Assembly: GCA_010909725.1 (NCBI GenBank)
Contig: JAACMV010000023.1
Coordinates: forward strand, 1 to 64,000
Direction of reading: 5' to 3'
Source of the DNA: Picochlorum sp. 'celeri'
Taxonomy: Eukaryota; Chlorophyta; Trebouxiophyceae
DNA: 64,000 nt
Below, one piece after another: positions 32,188 through 42,728 of the stretch (the first letter of the stretch is position 1; every line of letters begins with the position of its first letter). The position numbers and the translations under genes were made by a program. A model generated the notes under the pieces. The model had not been told where the DNA came from. It searched no databases and saw only the letters and a list, made by a program, of their open reading frames with translations.

Positions 32188-34302
32188 TTACATGGTGAAT
32201 CCTTTTAAAAAATCCCCAATATCCAGGTTGGCATCACCATGTGCTACAGCATCCTTCTCCTCGGGATGTTCAATCTTGTTGGCAGATGCTTTGCAATCTA
32301 CTACCCCAGAGGATCCCAAACTCTCGTCGAGAAGGACAGCTTTGCACTCCCTGAGCCACGCTATGCATTCCGCCAAGGCATCATCGATGGAATCCTCGCC
32401 TCGGTGTTTCCCTTCAAACTCTGCTCGAGAACACCCAGGCAACACCGTCGAAGAACCGCTGACCTTCTTCTCAGCCTTGCTGGAGTATTTCTGCAACAGA
32501 GTATTATTCACATCTGGTCTCTGAAAGCCTAAGACAGAGGAAATGAAAGAGAGGGACAAGGATGGCTTGAATGCACTGACAAACTGAGTCAATGCAAGGA
32601 ATCTCAGCTTTGGAACCACCAAATCCATCAACGCTCTCCCGAGCGCGGGGGCTGATTCATACAATTTGAAAAATAAAGCGTAATTCTGGGACACTAGCGC
32701 CCGCCGCACGCGAAGAGCATGCTTGATGTTTGGGTGGTTGCTCATGTTTGGGGTTGACCCCACCTCCTGCAATGTGTTCAAAAGACCGACGAGTTCGCCT
32801 TTGCTTGCGTGAACAGTCTGATATAAAATACGATATGCAATAAACTCTGACTGGCAGTCTCTGGGACTACGTATCCCTTCGGAATACAGCGAACGGAGCT
32901 GGCCTTGGCATTGGTTGTACTCTGCAATATCCCCATACTCTAATGCTGCCCTCGCATGGGCTTCGTATATTTCTACGGCCAACCCTCCCTTAATTGCTTG
33001 AACAACACAATCTTGTCTCATACCTTTGAATTGGTCCTGCGCATAAAAATAATTGACATCCCCTGACGCAATCAACCCAACCAACCTTCCCAAGGCTTTG
33101 CGAAGGACTGGTTCAGGCCTCACAGTCGAAGGGTCAGGGGCTGAGGTTAGTCTAAAATAGCTCTTTTCTAACTTTTTGCAAGTTCCCTGTAAGGCAAACA
33201 AAAGCAAGATAAGACCGGGACGAACCACGCAAGACATCACAAAGACGCCACGTTGGCTGGAAATGACATCAACAGACCTTTAGTGCAAACAAATCCCAAT
33301 TGATCTGCTCACTCTCGCCTGCAACACTTTTCAGCATGGTAGAAATTTTGGATTTAGAGTGAGCAGCTCTCTTACTGCTTTTCATATTCTTCTTGTACAT
33401 TTTATTATCATTTTCAAACCTCCCAGCCCGCTGCTGACGCCTGACCTCTTCGTCATCAGCATATGCCCCACCCTGCGAAACATCGCTATTGCTATCGCTA
33501 TCTTGGAATTCAGAGAAACGTCTTTTTCTACCAGGTTTTTCAATATTAAATCTCACCATTGAGGGTTTTGCTATGTTGGAGCTACTCTGCATTGGTCTAG
33601 GAGCACGCGCGCCCCACTGCTGCAGTCCTGGGGGCTGGCTGGGCCTCACATCGAATCTGCTCGCAGGTCTGGGGCTTGGAGAATGCAAAGTAGAAAAACG
33701 AATAACAATCGCCGCCGCGTCATCCGGTTTGAGGCTCAAATCAGGTATAGGGATTTTGTCCCATGCCCTGGAATAGAGCTCTCCCCTACTCTGAGCATCC
33801 TGGATGATTGTTCTCAATATACTCTGCAGGTTTACTCGTTGGCTGGGTCGACAGGATTTGAAGCATCTCTCGACGTATTGCCGCACCGCAGCAGGCCACT
33901 GACTCGGGCTCATCTGGGCAACTGGTCTGGTGGCCGGCGATGGAGTGCCCACTGCTGTGTATGCTGGTCTCGGTGTCGTAGACGTCGATGTGGGGCGAAA
34001 CTCGTGATGCGGTCGTACTTGCCCCGCAGTTCGCATCGGGTGTTGATTGTACCCCATTGGTGTTCCCCCAGATGGCCTCGCGTAACTATTGTGGATGGGC
34101 AGAGTCGTCTGTTGCTGTCCCCCGTGCTGACCGGACACAACGCTACTGTAGGATGCCATGGGCTGCATACAAAAAATAGTATCGATAGTGAACATGTATA
34201 ATACACTCACGTCCTCCATGCCGAGCAGGAGAACTCTAGGACCCTGCTACCACGTACCACTGTCGGTTTGTAGCCACCAGACTGTCCACCCTGCTGCGAC
34301 AT
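32188..34302 (-). CDS. SAC3/GANP family protein, LENG8/THP3 type
   Basis: Three exons: 34302-34258, 34162-33278, 33186-32188 (introns 95 and 91 bp); 642 aa. The first exon adds MSQQGGQSGGYKPTV. The N-terminal half is Gln/Pro/Ser-rich, with SQWPAAVRQYVERCF as in LENG8. A basic acidic-patched middle with GRKRRFSEF (likely nuclear signal) leads to NWDLFALKGTCKKLEKSYF, created by the second splice, then RLTSAPDPSTVRPEPVL, the hallmark of the SAC3 domain in this subfamily. The C-terminal domain resembles PCI/winged-helix proteins. Likely acts in mRNA processing or export (TREX-2-like). Confidence 0.88.
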
Positions 34303-34535
34303 TCTGTGCACAAAGGAATGGATTCGATAAAGCAATTAAAACAAGATAAAGGTCAAGCTATTGCGTGGGAAACCCAGGTACCACAAGAGTTACGAAGTCG
34401 TCATCGTCGCCATCGGTGTACCTGTACTTGTACCAACAATATATCGATGTATGTATGTATTACAGTTGTAATTTCAAATGATTGATGAGTGCGACTGTCG
34501 TGGCCTGTTTGCCTAGAGGGTGGATTCGAGGTTGA

Positions 34536-34640
34536 GATCTCTCCAGAGATCGATCTAGAGAGAGATCGAGATCTAGAGAGAGATCTAGAGAGAGATCTAG
34601 AGAAAGAAGAAGAGAAAGAAGAAAGAAGAAAAAATCTCTC
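34536..34640. repeat. AGATCTAGAGAG short tandem repeats and purine tract
   Basis: At least three near-perfect copies of AGATCTAGAGAGAG followed by an AAGAAG purine run. It lies 165 bp before the COG0354 gene start and inside the 500-bp interval to the LENG8-like gene. A microsatellite; any promoter role (GAGA-like) is speculative. Confidence 0.7.
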
Positions 34641-34804
34641 GGATTTATTTTATGCATTGCATTAACTATGTGGTGTAATACATTGTATTGAAGGAAATTT
34701 TGAGGTGCGGAGACTCAATTTTGGACGAGAGAGTCAAACAGTTGAGAGCAGTCAACTTTGTGGCAAATTCGAAAGACACGTGACGCAAAAGTTTTGGGGG
34801 AGCA

Positions 34805-36199
34805 ATGCCGATGGGACTGACGTATGGTCCTCGATGCCATGTGGTACATTCTTTGAATAGGAGGACATGTCAGCTGTCTGCGATCCAGCAGCGGAGGAGG
34901 CTTTGTCTGGTTGCCTCTGGTTCAGACGATGTCTCGTCCTTGCTTGGGGACATTGGGTTGCCTGACATCGACCAGGATCTGGAAAGGTACCAAGAGGAGG
35001 CTGGAGCTGTCTTTATTGATGGACAGTCCGTCCCAGTGTCATATGGGAACAATAGCAAAGCAATATATTCTGTGGAGGAGGATGGTGTCCTTATTGACGC
35101 ATCCGATTGCCCAAGGATTCGCGTGGCTGGGCCTGATGCGGCGGCATTCCTTCATGGACAGACAAGTGTGAATGTAGAAGGCATGCGTCCAGGTAACAGT
35201 AAGGAGGCATGCATTTTGACGGCTCAGGGGCGTATCATTGATCTGGTCCTTCTTGTTCGAACAGAGTCAGGATTTTTGGTGATTTGCTCGCCTGGCATGG
35301 GGCAGCACATTGCTGATCACTTCAGAAAGCATATTTTCATGAGTGATGATGTCGAGGTGCAGGATGTCTCCGCAGCTACGGCCATGTTTAGGGTGATGGG
35401 CCCCAAGAGCAACGACATCTTGTACACCCTCGAACTCTCAGAGACTGTGCTAGGAGGAGAGTTCGGTACCCATGAAGTTGTTGGCTTCGATGGAGAGCCT
35501 TTAATAGTCATCAAGGGAACCGATCTTGGGTATTCTGGCTACACCCTCATCATCAGCGAGAGTGGTGCAGCTGCTTTGTGGAGCACACTGACTGCTTTTG
35601 AAATAGAGCCCATGGGCACAGAGGCGTGGAATATTGCCAGAATACTGTCTGGAAGACCAAAGGTACCGTCAGAGCTGAACGACTCGTACACCCCTTTCGA
35701 CTGTGGCCTGTATCACACAGTCTGTCTGAACAAAGGATGTTATGTTGGCCAAGAGGCACTTGCCAAGATATACAACTTGGATGCTGGGAAGTGGGAGATG
35801 TGGGGCCTTGCTGTAGAAAAACCGTGCGCTGCAGGAGACGAGATTTTTGTGGTCACCTCGGAAGGTCATGCGAAGGCGGGAAAGGTGTCCTCATATGTGG
35901 ATACCGTTGCTGGGGAACACAGGGCCTTGTGCTTCCTGGACAGAAAATTGTTGGGCAAAGAGCATATGCCCTCCACCTGGAATGGAACAGTTGTTAACGT
36001 GGGCGAAGATATGGTCCAAGCCCACGTGAAAAGTGTCCCATATCCCACCCGTGCATTGAATGACTGTGATAGGCCCAAGAAGTCTGTGGACGCCAAGCTT
36101 GCAGAAGGGAAGGTGGCGCAGGAAGAGAAAAGCAGAGATGACAAACTGAGACAGATGCAGGAGCGCCTGGATGCATGGAAATCCTCACAGAATAATTAA
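34805..36199 (+). CDS. Plastid COG0354 (YgfZ/GcvT-like) iron-sulphur cluster protein
   Basis: Single exon, 464 aa. Folate-binding, GcvT-related protein; COG0354 members help maintain Fe-S enzymes. The signature KGCYVGQEALAKI (family KGCYxGQE) is near 315-327, with PFDCGLYHTVCLN before it. The first 40 residues are basic and Ser/Arg/Gln-rich (plastid or mitochondrial targeting). The C-terminal 45 residues form a charged helix (EEKSRDDKLRQMQERLDAW) not common in bacterial members. It resembles the plastid plant form. Confidence 0.85.
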   Translation: MPMGLTYGPRCHVVHSLNRRTCQLSAIQQRRRLCLVASGSDDVSSLLGDIGLPDIDQDLERYQEEAGAVFIDGQSVPVSYGNNSKAIYSVEEDGVLIDASDCPRIRVAGPDAAAFLHGQTSVNVEGMRPGNSKEACILTAQGRIIDLVLLVRTESGFLVICSPGMGQHIADHFRKHIFMSDDVEVQDVSAATAMFRVMGPKSNDILYTLELSETVLGGEFGTHEVVGFDGEPLIVIKGTDLGYSGYTLIISESGAAALWSTLTAFEIEPMGTEAWNIARILSGRPKVPSELNDSYTPFDCGLYHTVCLNKGCYVGQEALAKIYNLDAGKWEMWGLAVEKPCAAGDEIFVVTSEGHAKAGKVSSYVDTVAGEHRALCFLDRKLLGKEHMPSTWNGTVVNVGEDMVQAHVKSVPYPTRALNDCDRPKKSVDAKLAEGKVAQEEKSRDDKLRQMQERLDAWKSSQNN

Positions 36200-36317
36200 T
36201 TTAATATTTATTGTTAATGTATCGTTGCCCTGAGATAAGCGCAAGCCGGGAGAGCGTTCGAAATACCATTTCTAGAGGACCGTCCACCTGCGGAAGGGAT
36301 TGTCGTCGAGGTGGAGC

Positions 36318-36920
36318 ATGGCTGCGAGGAGAGGATTATTAGATGCTGTTAAAAGGCTAGGTTCTTCTCTGCGATGCGTGGAGGCATGCAGCACGCAGAG
36401 TCTGTGCGCAGCCTCGTCAGTGGAACTTTTGAGACGTGATAGCGCCAGTTTGGCATCTCGCGTTGGGGAAATTTCGAAGAGAAATATGACAACTAGTACT
36501 TTGTCCGATAGCAAAGAGGTCTCTAGCGTCCCCAACCCATTTAGTTTGCTGGACAAAAGAGTACCCGGTCCTTTCACAGTAGAACCTGTGCAAGTGTTTG
36601 CCGTGATTGAAATATCTGGCACACAGTACAAAGTCACCCCTGATGACCTGATTGTGACGGAAAAGTTGAGCGGAGTCGACATCAATGACACCATAACGTT
36701 GAACAGAGTCCTGCTGCTTGGTTCTTCGTCAGAGACTGTGATAGGGAGGCCATTCATCCCAGAGGCAACTGTGACTGCCGCGGTTGAGGAGCAGTTTTTA
36801 GACGGAAAAGTCATCGTGTTCAAGAAAAGGAGGAGAAAAAATTCTCGGCGAACAAATGGTCATAGACAGCCTTTGACATCCCTCCGAATTCTGTCAATAG
36901 AATGGCCAAGCCATGAATAA
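36318..36920 (+). CDS. Mitochondrial large ribosomal subunit protein bL21m
   Basis: Single exon, 200 aa from the ATG at 36318; 18 upstream in-frame nucleotides begin with a non-ATG codon. The L21 domain occupies the C-terminal half: FAVIEISGTQYKVTPDDLI, IGRPFIPEATVTAAVEEQ and VFKKRRRKNSRRTNGHRQP. The first 75 residues are a long Arg/Ser-rich presequence, favouring mitochondria over plastid. Converges on RUS with 14 bp between stops. Confidence 0.92.
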   Translation: MAARRGLLDAVKRLGSSLRCVEACSTQSLCAASSVELLRRDSASLASRVGEISKRNMTTSTLSDSKEVSSVPNPFSLLDKRVPGPFTVEPVQVFAVIEISGTQYKVTPDDLIVTEKLSGVDINDTITLNRVLLLGSSSETVIGRPFIPEATVTAAVEEQFLDGKVIVFKKRRRKNSRRTNGHRQPLTSLRILSIEWPSHE

Positions 36921-36934
36921 AATTTAAAATTCAT

Positions 36935-38383
36935 TTACAATTGAACAATCCTCGTATCTTTCGTATTTAGCATTGTCATTTTTGTTTTCCATCCCAGTTG
37001 GGTGACTTGGGTCTCAAAAGTTTTGAAAATGTCATCACCGTGCTTTGACACAAAGGACATGATGGCATCAGGGGCAGTTTCTTTGCACCTCATCTGTTTT
37101 CTCGTCTCTGTGAAATCCTTCCGGACGCGCGATCGTTGAGGAAGATGCAAATCTCCCCCTTTGAGAATGTGAAGGAACAGCTGAGCAGCAAAGGTGCCCC
37201 TGAAACTTGTTTCTGATGTGGCCTTCTTTCTGAGCATCACGTAGGCCTTCTTTGTATCGGATCTGTAATTCAAGATGTAGTCTGTTTTGGAGAATTTCAA
37301 ACTGGCTTTCTCCAAGCATCTTGGTGATTCGCACGCCTCCTTAACTGTCGCCCCCAGGACGACCCTGCTGTAAGATGGGTCACTCCACGGCAGCAGTGGT
37401 TCGTTGGTGTTGCCCTCCTCGATCCCAGGTGGGGTCCCGGTCTCGAAAAATTTGCGAGTCGCATACGACAAGCGAGCACGATTGAAATAGGGAAGTTCGA
37501 CCGAGTCCACCTCTTTCCGAGAGGCAATCAAGTATCCAACAGACAGGCTCAAAAATGTTGGCACGGTAGGAAACTTTGCCTTTGCCAAAATGATGCCGAA
37601 CGCCGTCCCAAAAACATCTGCCAGGTTCGCCACACTCTCTCCTTTTGCAGTAACATCGGCCATGTTGTTGGCCTTGGCGAATGTCCGATAAATAGGTGCT
37701 CTCGTCGATGAAGCAGCAACAGCAGCCAGATTCTTGGCCAAATTGGCAGTACAGGCAAGTGGCAAAAACAGCTTTGGAGACAGGGCTGTCACAAGCTCCA
37801 GCGAAGCTCCCGTTTCCATGAGTATGTCACCAGCCAATCTAAATTGTTTCAATTCGCAGTCCAAACTGCGGCCCCATCGCGCAAACAAAAAGCGGCCCAT
37901 CCTGCCTGCGCCGTCCTTCACAACCCAGTTGATAGCAGCTGCAGCCTCCCCAGAGTTCTTATTTGCCACCCCAAGGGATTTCAGCAAAGACCTCGTGGTC
38001 AGAACAGATAGAGCGCCCCCGAAGAAGTATTGTATCCCTCGCCACATCATGTACTTTTGGTATTGGGGTGCAACAGATTCTGGATACCCCTGGGGCAGCA
38101 AATAATCAGCTATCACATTATCTAATCTTCGCTTATGCGTCATCTCATCCTCCTCTATCACAAATGAATCCCTACTCCGTCCTTCTCGATACACTCTCTT
38201 CGACCCGTCTCTGCTAGTTTCCACGCAAACCACCCGTTTTTCCCCGTCTTCCTCTTGGAGCAAGCCAATGCTCACACTCAAGAAGGGCCGTCTCACACGG
38301 ATTTCCTTTCTCCTCCGACCACCAATCACATTGTCTTCAGTACCATTTTTTCGGTCCAGGAATGACGCCTTTGCCCGCATCAT
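36935..38383 (-). CDS. RUS family protein (DUF647)
   Basis: Single exon, 482 aa. DUF647: DYLLPQGYPESVAPQYQKYM, WRGIQYFFGGALSVLTTRSLL, INWVVKDGAGRMGRFLFARWG and NLAAVAASSTRAPIYRTFA are near-invariant in the family. Plant RUS proteins act in vitamin B6-linked photomorphogenesis and auxin transport; biochemical activity is unknown. The region from about 330 on is less conserved. The N-terminus is basic and may target a plastid. 338 bp upstream (38384-38721) hold no supported gene. Confidence 0.93.
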   Translation of the reverse strand: MMRAKASFLDRKNGTEDNVIGGRRRKEIRVRRPFLSVSIGLLQEEDGEKRVVCVETSRDGSKRVYREGRSRDSFVIEEDEMTHKRRLDNVIADYLLPQGYPESVAPQYQKYMMWRGIQYFFGGALSVLTTRSLLKSLGVANKNSGEAAAAINWVVKDGAGRMGRFLFARWGRSLDCELKQFRLAGDILMETGASLELVTALSPKLFLPLACTANLAKNLAAVAASSTRAPIYRTFAKANNMADVTAKGESVANLADVFGTAFGIILAKAKFPTVPTFLSLSVGYLIASRKEVDSVELPYFNRARLSYATRKFFETGTPPGIEEGNTNEPLLPWSDPSYSRVVLGATVKEACESPRCLEKASLKFSKTDYILNYRSDTKKAYVMLRKKATSETSFRGTFAAQLFLHILKGGDLHLPQRSRVRKDFTETRKQMRCKETAPDAIMSFVSKHGDDIFKTFETQVTQLGWKTKMTMLNTKDTRIVQL

Positions 38384-38721
38384 CGTGACTTTTTCTTCTG
38401 CGTCTTCCTGCCTTCTTGGTCATGCACCACTTTCACTACAAAGCATACCGATTTCCTTGCCACATGCATTAAGTTTATCATACAAATAAATGTATGTGTA
38501 AGTCGTTGTCAATAAGCAGAATAAATCGGTGCGATCAATCTCCAATGACCATCGAGCTCGGTGGTCAGCCTTCATGAAGGCTTCATTGATATTGAACAGA
38601 GTCCTTCGGCCTACGCATATTGTAAAACACTGGCAAAAGATAACTTGATTACCCAATGAATTGAAAGGAGGAGTATGAGGAATGTACCCGTGTTGAGTGT
38701 TTCCGAGAACTCGACGTCGGA

Positions 38722-39618
38722 ATGATTCTTAAGCTGCGTGCTGGACGAGTAAACAAAGAGCCCATCACCAATGGAGAGAACGGCGAAGACAAGGGTTTTA
38801 AGTTGGTTCCTGACCCAGCAAAAGGGCTGTTATGGGTCTGGTCGGATGGCCTGTCAAACGTTCACTTTTGTTTCTTCTCACGAGAAGAATCCACAAACGG
38901 GGAGGGGCACGATCTGGCTGAGGACGAATTGAACGAGTCCAAGGCCTTGTGGAAGACCAAAGTGCTTCCCGCGGGTGGAACGTTCGAGGAGACGTCCTCC
39001 GGGTCTCGAGTCTTTGTTTTGAAAACATATTGTCTGGAGAAGATTGAAGAGGAGGCCTATTTCTTCTGGTCGCAGGAACCGAATCCTGAGAAGGATCAGG
39101 AGGCTATTGTTGCAATACGTAAGGCTATTAATCGGTTTGCTGAGGACAAGGAGGAGTCTGACAAGGATGTGATGGAGTCAAAGCCCATGCACATTGGAAG
39201 GATTCACCTGAAGACTGTCCTTGATAATATCATGACGGGCTGTGGCGGCGAGATACAAGCTCGAGTGAGGGCTGGTTTTCCAGACCAATGGATTGAGCCA
39301 AACCGGACTTTATTCAAGGCTTTGTCTGCTTCCAGGATCAGGATGCTTGTGCAGAGCCCAAGTATTGCAAGCGAGTTGGCACCCCATCTCCCAGAGGAAT
39401 TGAGGGATCCGGATCAAATTGTCAAAATGGCATCAAGCCCACAGTTCAAACATCAGTTGGGCATAATCAGCGATGCGCTTAGTCACGGTGTTCTGAATTC
39501 GACACATTTTGGCCTGAGAAATAAACAGTTTGGAATCAAGGGGTTTCTCCGTGCAATTCTTGCAGAATTGGAAACAGAAAGGAGGGAAAAGAGAGAAAAA
39601 AAACAGCGAAAGGAATGA
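38722..39618 (+). CDS. RPN13: Proteasomal ubiquitin receptor RPN13 (ADRM1)
   Basis: Single exon, 298 aa. The N-terminal Pru domain starts ILKLRAGRV, followed by PDPAKGLLWVWSDGLSNVHF and AYFFWSQEPNPEKDQE, the segments that bind ubiquitin and Rpn2. The C-terminal part (about 165-285) reads as the DEUBAD helical domain that binds UCH37, with LGIISDALSHGVLN. A charged KREKKQRKE end closes it. Its stop is 2 bp from the stop of the SUMT gene on the other strand. Confidence 0.92.
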   Translation: MILKLRAGRVNKEPITNGENGEDKGFKLVPDPAKGLLWVWSDGLSNVHFCFFSREESTNGEGHDLAEDELNESKALWKTKVLPAGGTFEETSSGSRVFVLKTYCLEKIEEEAYFFWSQEPNPEKDQEAIVAIRKAINRFAEDKEESDKDVMESKPMHIGRIHLKTVLDNIMTGCGGEIQARVRAGFPDQWIEPNRTLFKALSASRIRMLVQSPSIASELAPHLPEELRDPDQIVKMASSPQFKHQLGIISDALSHGVLNSTHFGLRNKQFGIKGFLRAILAELETERREKREKKQRKE

Positions 39619-39620
39619 TT

Positions 39621-40703
39621 TTATTCATTATTAGTACCAGGCGAGGCATCATTGGCGCACGGGTACAATGCTCTCCATCCTTGCGCAAGAGAGACAACCT
39701 TTCCAATGATGATGAGGGTTGGCGATTTCAGCTCGGCATCCTCGACTCTCGTGTGTAAATTTTCTAATGGCGCCCAAACCGCACGCTGATCTGGCGTCGT
39801 GCCCTTTTCTACAGCTACAGCTGGCATGTCTCGTGGCAGACCTCCTTGCGTCAAGGTGCTGACAGTCTGTTCCAGAGTGCCCAGTCCCATGTAAATCACA
39901 AGGGTCGTGTACAGGTCAAACGCCGTAGCCATGGCTGCGTCTATATCACTTTGTCCCCCTTCTCGCGCATGACCGGTCATAAATCTGACAGATGTCGCCA
40001 GGCCCCTATGGGTGAGTGGAATACCAAGGTCTGCTGCGATGCCTGCTGCTGCTGTGATGCCTGGCACAGAATGAGCCTCCACTCCCTGCTCGGCAAGGTG
40101 CCCAATCTCCTCACCCCCACGTCCAAATATGTAAGGGTCTCCTCCCTTCAATCGCACAACTGTGGCGCCCTGCCCCAGCTCAGCTGCAAACATCCTCATC
40201 AGTTCTTGAATTTCCTCCTGAGACCTGGTGTGGTAGCTCTGTTGCTTTCCTACGTACACCATGAACGCTTCAGGATTGACCATATTCAGAATCTCCTTGG
40301 ACACTAATCGATCATACAGGACAACATCAGCCTGGCTCAGCAATCGAACGGATTTCAGGGTCAGCAACTCAGGGTCTCCGGGTCCTGTACCCACCAGGTA
40401 CACAGTGCCGCCCACATCCTTCTTCGACGACGCATATTTATTATTTGTTCGAATCTGCTCGATCAGCTCCTCCATGGACTTGCCATCTTCCTCGTACCAA
40501 CCGGAAGACTGCTGCTGCTGCTGCTGCATGACACTGTCATGACACACCGTGCGCCGACTCCGACCATGCCAATAGACATCCCTGTTTGAAAATATGTGAG
40601 GAGGTATTGCTCGAAGGGATGTCAGAGGCGCCCAGAACCGTCGATAACTTCGAGGGTTGTGAGTGGAAGCAAAAGAACTAGACTCTACACGCGAATAGCT
40701 CAT
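39621..40703 (-). CDS. Uroporphyrinogen-III C-methyltransferase (sirohaem branch)
   Basis: Single exon, 360 aa from the ATG at 40703. SAM-dependent enzyme making precorrin-2 for sirohaem, needed by nitrite and sulphite reductases. Motifs: YLVGTGPGDPELLTLKSV, ATVVRLKGGDPYIFGRGGEE, SVPGITAAAGIAADLGIPLT, and TLVIYMGLGTLE. About 105 residues precede the domain: an Arg/Ser-rich plastid transit peptide plus a Gln run from a CAG repeat (about 40508-40527). Length and layout resemble plant UPM1. Confidence 0.93.
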   Translation of the reverse strand: MSYSRVESSSFASTHNPRSYRRFWAPLTSLRAIPPHIFSNRDVYWHGRSRRTVCHDSVMQQQQQQSSGWYEEDGKSMEELIEQIRTNNKYASSKKDVGGTVYLVGTGPGDPELLTLKSVRLLSQADVVLYDRLVSKEILNMVNPEAFMVYVGKQQSYHTRSQEEIQELMRMFAAELGQGATVVRLKGGDPYIFGRGGEEIGHLAEQGVEAHSVPGITAAAGIAADLGIPLTHRGLATSVRFMTGHAREGGQSDIDAAMATAFDLYTTLVIYMGLGTLEQTVSTLTQGGLPRDMPAVAVEKGTTPDQRAVWAPLENLHTRVEDAELKSPTLIIIGKVVSLAQGWRALYPCANDASPGTNNE

Positions 40704-41160
40704 CAATGACAATGTAATGTTCCGAATTTAGATAAAAATGTGCAATGAAGGCACGGGAAGAGCAAACAAAGGAACATTGTTCCTCATTCGAAGGACCACC
40801 TTGAACTTCGGAAGTGATCACTTGAATGGGCCATTTCATCAAAGTGGTCATCTTCACGGCGTATCGATCGCATGATGGATATTGCAAATGAATATATAGG
40901 ACATTTTGATGATGAATAGGTTGCCCATGGTCCTGGGTGGTCAATAAATTAAAACTGCATGTCATGCACTCACCGTGTTCCTCGAGGCCCAGCTCGCTGG
41001 GCTCGGGCAAAGTCTCCTGCGTAAAACAGAATAGATATCGTTGTAATAATAGTATTGCTTCCATCGGACGACACAGACCGTGTGAATTGGAGAACAGGTC
41101 TTTAGGGTCTAGGGAGGCATATGGAAGGAGAAGGACATTGTTCGTATTGGCCCAGTCCAC
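40678..41160 (-). CDS. Hypothetical 160-aa protein, exon structure unclear
   Basis: Open frame starting at ATG 41160 with NNVLLLPYASLDPKDLFSN and a C-terminal stretch FIAHFYLNSEHYIVIDELF. It may contain introns: a GTCTGT...ACGCAG pair would remove about 41018-41080, and GTGAGTGCATG sits at about 40971. It overlaps the 5' leader of the SUMT gene on the same strand. I recognise no family, and the spliced form cannot be decided by eye. It is divergent from the RsmB-like gene. Confidence 0.35.
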   Translation of the reverse strand: MDWANTNNVLLLPYASLDPKDLFSNSHGLCRPMEAILLLQRYLFCFTQETLPEPSELGLEEHGECMTCSFNLLTTQDHGQPIHHQNVLYIHLQYPSCDRYAVKMTTLMKWPIQVITSEVQGGPSNEEQCSFVCSSRAFIAHFYLNSEHYIVIDELFACRV

Positions 41161-41249
41161 GCACGAGCATGTCGATGCTAGTTACGAATATAGCATGTAC
41201 GTGTTTTGACTGTATATAGGATCAAGAAGATTGGTGTAGGAGGGCGAGC

Positions 41250-42716
41250 ATGTGGTCATATTTGTGCAGGTGGATGGACAGGATCCGTTCACTCAGGTCC
41301 CCTTCGGTCAGGTCAGTCGCACTGGAGCAGCTGTTGCGGGTGGATGAAGAAGGAGCTTATGCCGGGCTTGTGAGCGGGTCTCCAGAGGTCCAAGGCCAGC
41401 AAAGAGTGGACGTTCTTGATGAAGAAACGTCACCATCTCAAAAGGTGGGCCTCAGATCCCTGGATCAACGGGAGAGGAGGCAAGTCACAGAAATAGTTTC
41501 TGGTGTGATTCGATGGCAGAGGCGCTTGCATTGGATTCTCAAAAATCTTCCCAAACCTACGAAATTGGAGAGCATGGATTCTCCTCTGAGGATTTTGCTG
41601 TACATGGGAACATATGAGCTACTAGAACTGAACATGGCTTCGCATGCTATCAACGACTATGTCAACATTGCCAAGGGGGTCATGCATGAGGGGTGTGGAA
41701 AAGTTGCTAATGGTGTGCTGCGCTCTGTTGTGAGGGCGAAAGAAGGGTCCAATGTGCCATGCCCCCCACCGCCAAGAAAGGGGATGACCAAGGTGCAAGT
41801 TGCACATGCATTGGGTATCATGTACTCACATCCTACTTGGATGATATGTGGATGGTTAGAGCAGTACGGACCCCAAGATACCGTAGCTCTGCTCAAATGC
41901 AACAACAAGAGGCCGAGGTTCAGTCTGAGAATACAACATCCTGAATTGCTCTCTGGAGTAGAAGCCACCTTCCGACCGTCGCAATTCCTTCCTCACGAAT
42001 TTATTGTGGTTGAGTCTGGACTGCAAAATATCATTAGGTCAGGCATGTTGGCTGAGGGCAATGCCCAAGTGCAAGATGAGGCTGCAGGTATGGTGGTTGC
42101 AATGCTGCATCCAGAGGAAGGAGACGCTGTCCTTGATTGCTGCTCTGCACCGGGAGGGAAAACTCTTTTTTCTGCAGCGAGAATGAATAGTAAGGGATCC
42201 ATCATTGCGTTGGACTCCGTAGAATCCAGGCTCGGCGCAGTAAGGAATGCTGCTGCCAAGCAGGGGTATGATTCAATTGTTCAGTGTATTGCCTCAGATG
42301 CTCGTCAATTCTGCGAAAATTCTGCGTTATCAGGAGATCATTTTGATAAAGTACTGGTAGATGCACCATGTAGTGGTACCGGTGTGTTATCCAAACGCGC
42401 AGATCTGCGGTGGAGGCGGAAGGAGGAGGATGTGAAAACACTTGTTACCCTCCAGCTGGACTTGCTGCATGCTGCATCCAAGGTTGTCAGACCAGGAGGA
42501 TACCTCGTATATTCTACCTGTAGTATTGAGAACGTAGAGAACATAGAGGTAGCAAATGCATTCTTGCAAAAGCACGAAGATTTTGAACTAGTTCATGGGT
42601 CCACTGTACCAGGCATTCCACAAGAGTGCCTGGATGAGCATGGTTGCTTACAAATGCTGCCACATCGTCACGGTACGGACGGGGCCTTTGCCGCTAAATT
42701 TAGAAAGAAAATGTAA
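41250..42716 (+). CDS. RsmB-like 16S rRNA m5C methyltransferase with NusB domain
   Basis: Single exon, 488 aa. The N-terminal NusB-like helical domain (about 15-160) has VRSVALEQLLRVDEEGAYAG and ERRQVTEIVSGVIRWQRRLHWIL. The NOL1/NOP2/Sun catalytic domain has CCSAPGGKTLFSAARM (SAM motif), VDAPCSGTGVLSKRADLRWRR with the release Cys, and YSTCSIENVENIEVANAFL with the nucleophile Cys. This layout is bacterial RsmB (m5C967); in algae probably a plastid or mitochondrial enzyme, though no strong transit peptide is seen. Converges on MCTS1 with 12 bp between stops. Confidence 0.9.
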   Translation: MWSYLCRWMDRIRSLRSPSVRSVALEQLLRVDEEGAYAGLVSGSPEVQGQQRVDVLDEETSPSQKVGLRSLDQRERRQVTEIVSGVIRWQRRLHWILKNLPKPTKLESMDSPLRILLYMGTYELLELNMASHAINDYVNIAKGVMHEGCGKVANGVLRSVVRAKEGSNVPCPPPPRKGMTKVQVAHALGIMYSHPTWMICGWLEQYGPQDTVALLKCNNKRPRFSLRIQHPELLSGVEATFRPSQFLPHEFIVVESGLQNIIRSGMLAEGNAQVQDEAAGMVVAMLHPEEGDAVLDCCSAPGGKTLFSAARMNSKGSIIALDSVESRLGAVRNAAAKQGYDSIVQCIASDARQFCENSALSGDHFDKVLVDAPCSGTGVLSKRADLRWRRKEEDVKTLVTLQLDLLHAASKVVRPGGYLVYSTCSIENVENIEVANAFLQKHEDFELVHGSTVPGIPQECLDEHGCLQMLPHRHGTDGAFAAKFRKKM

Positions 42717-42728
42717 TTCTCCACCATT

